64,000 nt of DNA from CAKZLS01 sp963786305. Lineage in GTDB: Bacteria > Pseudomonadota > Alphaproteobacteria > Rhodospirillales > Defluviicoccaceae. Shown one piece after another: positions 39,244 through 46,938 of the stretch. How positions within the stretch are numbered: the stretch's first letter is position 1; each line of letters starts with the position of its first letter. The stretch covers positions 124,001-188,000 of the forward strand of contig CAWAYL010000007.1 in the NCBI GenBank assembly GCA_963786305.1, read 5' to 3'. The translations under genes were made by a program, and so were the position numbers. The notes below the pieces were generated by a model. It was not told the origin of the DNA, did not search any database, and worked only from the letters and a program-made list of their open reading frames with translations.

Positions 39244-39404
39244 CGAGCATTTGTAATCGACGAGCAGGGGTTGGGTTCGGCGAACTGATCTTGGTGCCCT
39301 TCGCGGTAGCGCTGGTACAGGTCGCCGCGCTTGCCGTGAAGCACGTCGCGTACCAAACTGTGCCGGCCTTCGCCGAGAGCGGGGGTGAGGAAGCCGACGG
39401 ACAT
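39240..39404 (-). pseudogene. C-terminal remnant of a Tn3-family transposase
   Basis: Fifty-four codons read VGFLTPALGEGRHSL then VRDVLHGKRGDLYQRYREG and H-Q-D-Q. This matches the family pattern near the C-terminus of Tn3-type TnpA (HGKRGELxQRYREGQEDQLGALG). The match ends just where the conserved LGALGLVxN would follow; after that comes unrelated sequence and a stop. No start region, no catalytic residues and no terminal repeat are seen, so this is a dead fragment. It lies directly downstream of the PIN/RHH pair, suggesting that pair arrived on a Tn3-type transposon. Confidence 0.55.
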
Positions 39405-39411
39405 CGGGGCG

Positions 39412-39822
39412 TCAAAGAGCTTCCGCGCAGAACGCGGCCGGCGTGAGGATGCGTGCGCGGCCTATGTGCCCCCGTCGCAGCAGGCCGGCGCAATGGTCTC
39501 CGGTCACCAGGTAATCGGCCTCGCCGACGATGGCCATGGCGAGCAGGAACGTATCGAGGGGATCGTCGGCCTCGATGTCCGAGGGCAGGTGCTCCAGCAC
39601 CGCGGCGCGCTGCAGGTTCTTCACCATCGTGCCGACACGGTGCGGCTGGAGCACCGTCTTGAACTTTGGGTAGCGGCTGGCCCACCGCAGTTCGTCGAGT
39701 TGGGCCAACGAGGTCACGATCTCGAAGCGCGCCGCGCGCCAGGCGCGGTAGATGGCATCGGGCGGGCCATGCGGCGAGATGAGCGCGCTGAGTAGGACGT
39801 TGGTGTCCAGGACGACGCGCAT
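39412..39822 (-). CDS. PIN-domain toxin (VapC-like)
   Basis: A 136-residue PIN-family ribonuclease, probable toxin of a type II toxin-antitoxin pair. The first metal-binding Asp is in VVLDTNVLLSALIS (Asp6), followed by the conserved Glu in LAQLDELRWAS (about 44), and acidic residues in EADDPLDTFLLAMA and YLVTGDH (about 85-105). It belongs to the 'putative toxin component, PIN family' subgroup. The start shares one base with the antitoxin stop (TGATG), so it is made only with the antitoxin. Confidence 0.85.
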   Translation of the reverse strand: MRVVLDTNVLLSALISPHGPPDAIYRAWRAARFEIVTSLAQLDELRWASRYPKFKTVLQPHRVGTMVKNLQRAAVLEHLPSDIEADDPLDTFLLAMAIVGEADYLVTGDHCAGLLRRGHIGRARILTPAAFCAEAL

Positions 39823-40067
39823 CAGTGCTCACGTGCCTGTGCCCACTGCACCGCTTCGGCGACGATCGCCGTCAGGTCGGCCTCGCTCACGTCGGCATTG
39901 GCGGCCTTGGCTTGCTCAGCGGTCAGTTCGAGGATGTGCGCCCGCACCGCTTCCTCGATGAAGCGCGACAGGTCGCCCTTGCGGCCGCCGCCCTGGCCTG
40001 CGAGGTACATCCGTACGGATTGATCGGTGTCCGGCGACACCGCGATGTTCCAGCGCACTGAACTCAT
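39822..40067 (-). CDS. Ribbon-helix-helix antitoxin
   Basis: An 81-residue protein with an N-terminal RHH (CopG/Arc-type) pattern: a short beta strand (VRWNIAVSPD), then two helices (DQSVRMYLAGQ, GDLSRFIEEAVRAHILELT). The C-terminal half is charged and would wrap the toxin. First gene of the pair, directly before the PIN toxin. A short inverted repeat, GTAT (40089-40092) and ATAC (40101-40104), lies just upstream and could be its own operator. Confidence 0.75.
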   Translation of the reverse strand: MSSVRWNIAVSPDTDQSVRMYLAGQGGGRKGDLSRFIEEAVRAHILELTAEQAKAANADVSEADLTAIVAEAVQWAQAREH

Positions 40068-40130
40068 GATGGGTCTCCGTGTTTGTGTGTATGGGTGTTT
40101 ATACGCCTGAGCTGGGATGGACGCAACGGT

Positions 40131-41009
40131 TCAAGGCGCTGGCGAGTTTGAACTCGCTGGATCGAGGCGGAGGGCGTCGGCGTAGTCGCGAGCGGCGTGT
40201 CCCGCGTTCCCGATCTTTTGGTGGACATCACCACGGGTCCTGTAGGCGAGAGCCCAGTTGGGGCGGAGCCGGAGGGCCTCGCCCAGATCGGCGATGGCGT
40301 TGCGGTCGTTGCCGGTGTTGGCGTGAGCGATGCCCCGGTTGAAATAGGCGGACGCCAACGTCGGATCGATGCGAATGGCCTGGCTGTAGTCTTCGATCGC
40401 CCGCCGGTAATTGCCTAATTGCGCGTAGGCATAGCCCCGGTTGTTGAAGGGACAGGCAAATGTGGGGTGAAGGCGGATCGCCTGATCCGCGTCCTCGATG
40501 GCACGCTCGAAGTCGCCCTTGGCGATATGGGCGCCGCCGAGATTGCAGAATGCTTCATGGTAGTCGGGCTTGTGGCGGATCGCCTGGGCGTAGTCGGCGA
40601 TGGCGTCGTCGTAGCGGCCCGTGACGTATGCGACCAGTCCGCGATTATAGGAGGCGGCCGCCAATTCGGGCGAGATCTCGAGAGCGCGGCTGAAGTCGGC
40701 GGTTGCGCGGTCGTATGCGCCAAGCCGATAGTGCGCGGTCCCCCGATTGGTCAGAACGCGCGCCCGCTGCTCCGGGGTCAGGTGGCCTGACCCGTCGCAT
40801 TGCGTATACAGCGCGACCGCCGATCGAAATTCGCTCTTGGCGCGCGCCATATCGGCGAAGGCGCAGGCCTGAATGGCTTCGGTGCGTTCCGCGGCCATGG
40901 TGTCGAGGGCAGGAATGACGAGGAGGCAACCGATCACGGCGCCCAGCAGAGCGCAATGACCGGGTGCGGATCGATTGGGCCGGAGGGAGGCTAGGTAAAA
41001 TGTCATCAT
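40131..41009 (-). CDS. Exported TPR-repeat protein (paralogue of 38051-38755)
   Basis: A 292-residue protein with a signal-like N-terminus (LLGAVIGCLLVIPALDTMAA) and a cap similar to its paralogue (IQACAFADMARAK, LYTQCDGSG, TPEQRARVLTNRGTA). It then has six or seven TPR units (AASYNRGLVAYVTGRYDDAI, AFCNLGGAHIAKGDFERAI, ACPFNNRGYAYAQLGNYRRAI, SAYFNRGIAHANTGNDRNAI). It probably works in the periplasm as a scaffold; the partner is unknown. Separated from its paralogue by the small exported protein and the toxin-antitoxin/Tn3 remnant segment. Confidence 0.82.
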   Translation of the reverse strand: MMTFYLASLRPNRSAPGHCALLGAVIGCLLVIPALDTMAAERTEAIQACAFADMARAKSEFRSAVALYTQCDGSGHLTPEQRARVLTNRGTAHYRLGAYDRATADFSRALEISPELAAASYNRGLVAYVTGRYDDAIADYAQAIRHKPDYHEAFCNLGGAHIAKGDFERAIEDADQAIRLHPTFACPFNNRGYAYAQLGNYRRAIEDYSQAIRIDPTLASAYFNRGIAHANTGNDRNAIADLGEALRLRPNWALAYRTRGDVHQKIGNAGHAARDYADALRLDPASSNSPAP

Positions 41010-41056
41010 GCCCTCATCTTCAAGTCTTGGGTTCCGCGTCCCGATAGGCTACGTTC

Positions 41057-41929
41057 ATGCCGCACCGCAGCATTGGACCCGCCATGAACCTAGAAGTCAT
41101 CAGTCGAAAACCCAAAGGAAAAACCCGCGGCACGCCGCTGCTGTTCGTCCATGGCGCCTACGGGGGCGCGTGGATATGGGACCAGCATTTCCTCCCGTAC
41201 TTCGCCGAACATGGGTATGCATCCCATGCACTGAGCCTGCGCGGCCACGGCGAGAGCAACGGATGGGAGGAGGTCGGTGTCGCGCGGCTTCGCCACTATG
41301 TCGCCGATCTGGCCCAGGTCGCGGCTACTTTCGATAGGCCGCCGGCGCTTGTCGGTCATTCCATGGGCGGAATGGTCGTGCAGCAGTATCTCCGTGAACA
41401 CGAGACACCCGCCGCCGTACTGATGGCCTCGGTTCCGCCGCATGGTCTGGCCGGCTCGTTTCTCGGTATGTCGTTTGGCAATCCGGGTCTGTTGCTGGAT
41501 ATGGCCAAGATGCAGGTATTCGGTCCGGCGGTATCCGACGGTGAAAGCGTGCGGCGCGCATTGTTCTCGGACGAGACACCGCAGGAAACCATCGACAGGA
41601 TGCTTCACCGGTTGCAAGGCGAATCGACAATGGCCATTCTCGACCTTTTGGGCCTGGACCTGCCGCCATCGACGCCAACTCTTGATCTGCCAGTGCTGGT
41701 GCTGGGGGCGGACAATGACAGGTTCGTGTTTCGCGGCGCACTGGACGCGACCGCGAGAACGTACCGGACGCGCCCGGTGATGTTCCCGAAAATGGCGCAT
41801 GCCATGATGCTTGAGCATCACTGGGAGACGGTCGCAAAAAAAATCCTCGACTGGCTGGATGAGACCTTGCCGGACGGGGAGGCGCTTCCGGCGCCCCGCG
41901 GGCCTGGAGCGCCTAACGCGGCGGTGTGA
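41057..41929 (+). CDS. Alpha/beta-hydrolase
   Basis: A 290-residue alpha/beta-hydrolase fold enzyme. Oxyanion-region LLFVHGAYGGAWIW, the nucleophile elbow GHSMGG with Ser (about residue 104), the Asp-bearing VLVLGADNDRFV, and the catalytic His in KMAHAMMLEHHW are all visible, so it is likely active as an esterase, lipase or similar enzyme. Substrate unknown. A second possible ATG (41084, MNLEV) may be the true start. Divergent from the TPR gene. Confidence 0.85.
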   Translation: MPHRSIGPAMNLEVISRKPKGKTRGTPLLFVHGAYGGAWIWDQHFLPYFAEHGYASHALSLRGHGESNGWEEVGVARLRHYVADLAQVAATFDRPPALVGHSMGGMVVQQYLREHETPAAVLMASVPPHGLAGSFLGMSFGNPGLLLDMAKMQVFGPAVSDGESVRRALFSDETPQETIDRMLHRLQGESTMAILDLLGLDLPPSTPTLDLPVLVLGADNDRFVFRGALDATARTYRTRPVMFPKMAHAMMLEHHWETVAKKILDWLDETLPDGEALPAPRGPGAPNAAV

Positions 41930-42075
41930 GCTCCGGGGGAGGCGCGAGCCTCGGTCTCGGTCTCGACAACGTGGCGGCGAAGTCGCGTTTTTTCAGGGCC
42001 GCGCCGAGTTTCATTTTCAGGAAAGCGCCCGTCCTGTAGCGCGTGACCTGGGCGTAATACCGACAACCGGTGAGG

Positions 42076-43321
42076 TTACTTTCCCGTGCTGACGGCCCGG
42101 GCGGCGAGGATCTCGTCTTCGGGGCGCCATACGTCCGGCGCCTTGAACTCCACCAAGTCGCTATAAATCGGGAACTCGTAGGCCGGATCGTCGCTAATCT
42201 TCCCCAAATACGCAGAGACGCTCAGCTGGTTGTCGACGTCGCGGAAGAAAAGCTCGCCGCGCGTCGTTTGGATCGTCGAGCCCTTCATGACGTCCTTGAC
42301 CTTTTCCGTATCGATGCTTCCGGCCTTTTCGATGCCCTGCTTCAACGCGTATACGCCGTCGTAAGCCATGACCGCCCAATCGCTGGGATAACGCCCGTAT
42401 TGCGCCAGATACCGCTGGACGAAATCGGCCATCATCGGGATGTCCATGTGCGCGAAAAATGGTGCCCTGGCTCTGCCAAGCGTGCCGCGGCGTAGCCAAC
42501 TCGCCTGGCTGATGAGTTCCGTGACGCTGATCAGGCCACCGGGGATAGCGACTGTGTCCGCGAGATGGTAATCGCGTGTCGCGGCGTCCCAGCGCGCATT
42601 GTCCTCGCCGGCGATGGAAGCCAGCACGAAGTCCGGCCTTTCATTCATGATGGCGAGCACAAACGTATTGAAACCGACGTGGCCGATCGGCGGCCAATGC
42701 TCGCTCATCAATTGCAGCCCGGGCGTCAGCTCTGTCAGCATCGCCACCTGAACACCTTGGCTGGAGCGTCCCCAGGCGTAATCCGAGGCGATCGTCGAGT
42801 ATGTTTTCCAGCCGTTCTCGGCGGCCAGCTTGGCGACGCCCATCGCGGTCGCCTTGGAAAGCATATAGGTGTTTGGCACCACGGAAAATGTGTACGGGCT
42901 GGGGTCGAGCCGCGTGATGTCCTCCGAGTTGCTGATGGTGGCAATGTGGAGAACTCCCTTGGCGCGGCAAATGGGCTTGATGGCGAGGGCGGTGGCGCTG
43001 GAATAGGTACCAATAACCGCCCGGACCTTGTCCTGTTCGATCAGCCGCGTCACAACCGCTTCGGCAACTTCCGGTTTGGTCCGGGTATTTTCCGTAAACA
43101 GCTCGATCGGGTGCTCGCCGTAGAAAACCGCCGTCCGCGTTGATTTCGTCGACGGCGAGGCGAATGGCGTTGACCGCTTCTCGGGAATACGGCGCTCCCG
43201 TTCCCGTCAGGCCGAACGCGGCGCCCAAGCGATAGGTTTCGGCCGCCAGCGGCGAGCGGGGGCCAAGCAAGCCGGTTGCAAACGCGCCCACGGCTAGGAT
43301 CACAATAGCGAGGATTCTCAT
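42076..43321 (-). CDS. ABC-type branched-chain amino acid/amide substrate-binding protein (one frameshift)
   Basis: About 414 residues, periplasmic (type I, Leu/Ile/Val-binding-like). A signal peptide (ILAIVILAVGAFATGLLG) is followed by YRLGAAFGLTGTGAPYSREAVNAIRLAVDEIN, AVIGTYSSATALA and YPSDWAVMAYDGVYAL. A single extra base in a four-base run near 43122 breaks the frame after NADGGF; the other frame resumes GEHPIELFTENTRTKPEVAEA. No ABC permease or ATPase genes are adjacent; the next genes encode a TRAP transporter. It is therefore an orphan binding protein, possibly serving a distant ABC system. Confidence 0.85.
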
Positions 43322-43362
43322 GATACTCCTCCGGGCCGAAATGCGTGAATATCCTCTTTACG

Positions 43363-44719
43363 TTACTGGCTATAGGCCTGTTTCGGTAGCCATGTAACAA
43401 TCGCTGGAAACATGTAGACGATCGCGAGGCCGAATAGCTGGATGCAGATAAAAGGTATGACGCCCTTGTAGATGTGGCGGACCGTGATCTCGGGTGGTGC
43501 CACGCCCTTGAGATAGAACAGCGCGAATCCCACCGGCGGCGTCAGGAAGGACGTCTGCAGGCAGACGGCGAACAGGATCATGAACCAGTTGAGGTCGAAC
43601 CCGAATGCAGTTACGACCGGCGCCACCAGGGTGAGGATGATCAAGATGATCTGAATCCAGTCGAGAACAAAGCCCAGCAAGAAAACAATGAACAGGATAA
43701 AAATCATGGTGCCGTGAGGACCGAGGTCGAGGCCGAGCAGCGTCGACTCGATCAATTCGTCGCCGCCTAGACCGCGCAGCACGAGCGCAAACGCGCTGGC
43801 GCCTACCAGGATGCCGAAGATGAAGGCGGTCGTAGTCGTCGTTTGGCACACGACTTCGTGCAGAACCTTGAGGTTGAGGCGCCCCTTGATCAGAGCCAGC
43901 ATGGTCGCGATGAAAGCGCCAAGGCCGGATGCCTCGGTGGGTGTCGCGATGCCAAAGAAGATGCTTCCCAGAACGCCGAGGATCAGCAAGGCCGGCGGTG
44001 ACGCCGACCATAGAACGCCGAGCACGACACGCACGGAAAGCGTCGGCATGTCCTTGGGAAGGGGAGCCACCTTGGGGACGCAGCAGCGAGATGATGAGAA
44101 TGTACGCGATATAGAGCGATCCAAGCAGCAGCCCCGGAAATACCGCGCCCATGAACAGATCGCCCACCGACCGGGCCAGCCGATCCGCCATGATCACCAG
44201 CATGATGCTCGGCGGAATGAGAATGCCCAAGGTTCCCGCCGAGCAGATGGTTCCGACCGCCAGCTCCTTCTGGTAGTTGTTTCGCAGCATGATCGGCAAG
44301 CCGAGAAGCGCCAGGAGCACGACGGAAGCGCCGATGATGCCGGTGGACGCGGCCAGCAATATGCCGATGATGGTGACGGTGACCGCCAACCCCCCCCGGA
44401 CGCGGCCGAACAACTGGGTGAACTTGGCCATCATTTGTTCGGCGATGCCGGAGCGGTCGAGCATCAGACCCATGAAAATGAACATGGGCAACGCGACCAG
44501 CACCCAGTTCTGCATGGTGTTCCACAGGTCGTCGACCGCCAGCGACACGTAGGCCCAATCGATACCGATGAAGGTGTCCAGGTAGGTATCGAAGGCGATG
44601 GAAATCGCGGCGAAGATGATCGCGATACCGCCCAGCATCCAGGCAACCGGAAAACCCGCGAACAAGAGCAAGATGAAGGAGACAAACATCAAGATGGCGA
44701 GGACTTCGTTGATTTCCAT
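43363..44719 (-). CDS. dctM: TRAP transporter large permease DctM (one frameshift)
   Basis: The 12-helix membrane subunit of a tripartite ATP-independent periplasmic transporter, driven by Na+ or H+. Long hydrophobic helices and the family motifs GILIPPSIMLVI and FFGIATPTEASGLGAF are visible. The frame breaks near 44077 in a CCCC run: after ISLLRP the correct continuation KVAPLPKDMPTLS is in another frame and runs to the stop at 43363-43365. It follows dctQ by 12 bp. The context with a lactate dehydrogenase suggests a hydroxy- or keto-acid substrate. Confidence 0.9.
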
Positions 44720-44731
44720 CGTGCGGTCCCC

Positions 44732-45340
44732 CTAGCGCACGGCACTGTTCAAATCGGAACGGCCGAAAAGCATCGCAATCACTCGGATCAATCTCGAGAC
44801 GCCCGCGATCATCAATAACGCGTAGCCGATGAACATAAAGGACTTCCAAATGGTAATGAGGGGGTAAGGCAGACCGCCGGGACTGGCGGATCGCTCCCCC
44901 GTCTCTATCGAGTACTCAATCATCGGCAGAGAGTAGATCAGGATGACAAACACATATGGGATCAGGAAAAACAAGATGCCGATGAGATCGATCCACGCTT
45001 TGGTCCGTGGTTTGAACCGGTCGTGAAAGATATCGATCCGGATGTGGCTGTCGTTTTCCACGCAAAAGGAAAGGCCGATCAAGAATCCCAGCGCGTAAAT
45101 AAAAGACTGCGCTTCCTCGAAATATATCTTTCCTTCACCGAAGAAATACCTCATCACGACGTTGACGACGATGATTCCCATCAGAAAAATCCAGCAGAAC
45201 CAGGACGCTCCATATCCGGCCCAGCGGATGATGGTGTCGAGAAAATTGGATACTGGCGTGCGGGGCAATTCGGTGTGGTGGATCAGGTCTTCCACGTCGA
45301 GATGGGGTTCACTTTCCCGTGGCTCCCGTTGATCGGTCAT
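44732..45340 (-). CDS. dctQ: TRAP transporter small permease DctQ
   Basis: A 202-residue, four-helix membrane subunit. A hydrophilic N-terminus is followed by helices WFCWIFLMGIIVVNVVMRYFF, a conserved amphipathic segment (FIYALGFLIGLSFCVENDSHI), WIDLIGILFFLIPYVFVILIY and a last helix (SFMFIGYALLMIAGVSRLI). It joins the binding protein's signal to DctM. It lies between dctP and dctM in the operon. Confidence 0.9.
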   Translation of the reverse strand: MTDQREPRESEPHLDVEDLIHHTELPRTPVSNFLDTIIRWAGYGASWFCWIFLMGIIVVNVVMRYFFGEGKIYFEEAQSFIYALGFLIGLSFCVENDSHIRIDIFHDRFKPRTKAWIDLIGILFFLIPYVFVILIYSLPMIEYSIETGERSASPGGLPYPLITIWKSFMFIGYALLMIAGVSRLIRVIAMLFGRSDLNSAVR

Positions 45341-45385
45341 TTCGCTGTTCTCCTGACGTCCACCACACCGATGAGCACTATGTGA

Positions 45386-46483
45386 TCACTTTGAATTCGA
45401 GTAGAAGTCACGCGGCAGGTAGCCGTATTCCTTCCAAATCGCGTACTGATCGCGGAACGCCTTCTGCAACTCCCAGATTTTGGCGAACATCGCGTCATTC
45501 GCCGCTTCCTCGGCAAGAACTTCGTTCGTTACCCTGAGAAGTTCACGCAGGATGGGTTCCGGAAGCTTGCGAGGCGTCACGCCCTTATCGGGGAATCCGG
45601 CCATGATCGGGCCTTGGTTGTGTTCGGACTTCGCCAAGGCGTCGGTCACCGCGGCTTGGCAAGCCAAATTGATCAAGGCTTTGGACTGGTCCTGAAGACC
45701 TTCCCATTCCGGCTGGTTGACGAGCAGGAACATCGTCGTGAAGGTTTGATGCCAGCCCGGGAAATAGTTGTTCTTCGCGACCTTGTAGAAACCCAGCCGC
45801 TCGTCGATTTCGGGCAGAGAGAACTCGGAAGCGTCGATGTTTCCTTTTTCCAACGCCTGGAAGATTTCACCGCCGGGGATCATCGTCACGGATGCGCCAA
45901 GCTTCTCGAGCACTTTGCCGCCAAGTCCGGCGAAGCGGATCTTCAGTCCCTGGAAGTCCTCCACGGAGTTGATCTCCACTTTGAACCACCCAGCCGTCTC
46001 CGGCGAAATAATTCCGCATAGAACGGGATGAATGTTGTGAGGAGAATAGAGTTCTTCACCAAGCGCTTGGCCGCCCCCATAATACCACCAGGCATTGAAT
46101 TCCCATGGCTCCATGCCGAACGGTACCGCGGCAATCAACGGGACCGCTGGAATCTTTCCCTGGTCATACCCAACCCAGGTGTAACCGGCCTTGACCTTGC
46201 TATCCTTTACCGCGTCCAGGATCTGAAACGGCGGAACGATCTTGCCCGGTTCTTCGATCTTGAGCTGGATGTTGCCGCCGCTCGCGGCGTCCAGATGGTC
46301 GGCCACCCAAGGGGCGGTATCGCCGAGCGCGGGAAGATTGGACGGGAAAGCGATCGGAACCTTCCAGCGAACCTTTTCCTGTTCGGCAGCCGGCGAGGCT
46401 GTCGCCCCCATCAGGAACGCGCCGGCCACCAAGGCCGACGCGGTGCCAGCCATGACGCGGCTGGTGAGCGTGTTGCTTCTCAT
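45386..46483 (-). CDS. dctP: TRAP transporter substrate-binding protein DctP
   Basis: A 365-residue periplasmic protein with a signal peptide (MAGTASALVAGAFLMGATASPAA). It has the ligand-site Arg in GLKIRFAGLGGKVLEKLGA (about 193) and the segments EFNAWWYYGGG and GDIDASEF-like GNIDASEFS, as in the alpha-keto acid/lactate-binding subgroup of DctP (TakP, Thermus TTHA0766). First gene of dctP-Q-M. A near-copy of the FadR-type operator is found 49 bp upstream (46532-46542). Confidence 0.9.
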   Translation of the reverse strand: MRSNTLTSRVMAGTASALVAGAFLMGATASPAAEQEKVRWKVPIAFPSNLPALGDTAPWVADHLDAASGGNIQLKIEEPGKIVPPFQILDAVKDSKVKAGYTWVGYDQGKIPAVPLIAAVPFGMEPWEFNAWWYYGGGQALGEELYSPHNIHPVLCGIISPETAGWFKVEINSVEDFQGLKIRFAGLGGKVLEKLGASVTMIPGGEIFQALEKGNIDASEFSLPEIDERLGFYKVAKNNYFPGWHQTFTTMFLLVNQPEWEGLQDQSKALINLACQAAVTDALAKSEHNQGPIMAGFPDKGVTPRKLPEPILRELLRVTNEVLAEEAANDAMFAKIWELQKAFRDQYAIWKEYGYLPRDFYSNSK

Positions 46484-46531
46484 CTTGGACGTTCTCCTAC
46501 ATTTGTCGTTGAGTTAATGAGAAAATCTCAC

Positions 46532-46542
46532 TGATCGTACCA
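46532..46542 (-). promoter_or_regulatory. Candidate FadR/GntR-type operator upstream of dctP
   Basis: On the dctP strand the sequence is TGGTACGATCA, one mismatch from the FadR-subfamily pattern TnGTnnnACnA, and similar to the perfect site at 50041-50051. It lies 49 bases before the dctP start. The remainder of the 46484-46938 gap has no supported gene; a 9-bp perfect hairpin (46614-46635, AAACGGACC/GGTCCGTTT) lacks a T-run. Confidence 0.4.
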
Positions 46543-46938
46543 GATCTTGTCCAAGCAACAGAACTTTGGAAGACTGGGGCGGTCATACCGAGGAGCGACG
46601 AGGAACGCCGTCGAAACGGACCCGGGGGTCCGTTTCCCGCAATGCAGGCCGATAGCGAGAAAAGCTTAAGTCCCGGCACGTCGTCTCCCTTAAGTTGCCT
46701 TGGCTCTTCGGTCGAGCAGACCGGAGCGTGGCGATCTCATTTTTTAACACCATAAATCGCGGGGATCGGGGAATACAACCCTTTCCAACAGCGATCGCCG
46801 GCCTTCATCGCGGTTCGCCCAAACAGCATGCCGAAGATTCCCTGAGGGAGCTCCGGCCTTCTTCCGCGTCGCGGAAGCTCCACATCGACGGCAATCCACC
46901 TTTCGGGCCGCCGAATAGTCTCCAAGCATCGGATTGTC

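Noticed and set aside
46614..46635. Perfect 9-bp hairpin AAACGGACC/GGTCCGTTT as a terminator for dld
   Set aside because: It lies about 300 bases after the dld stop and has no T-run on either strand.
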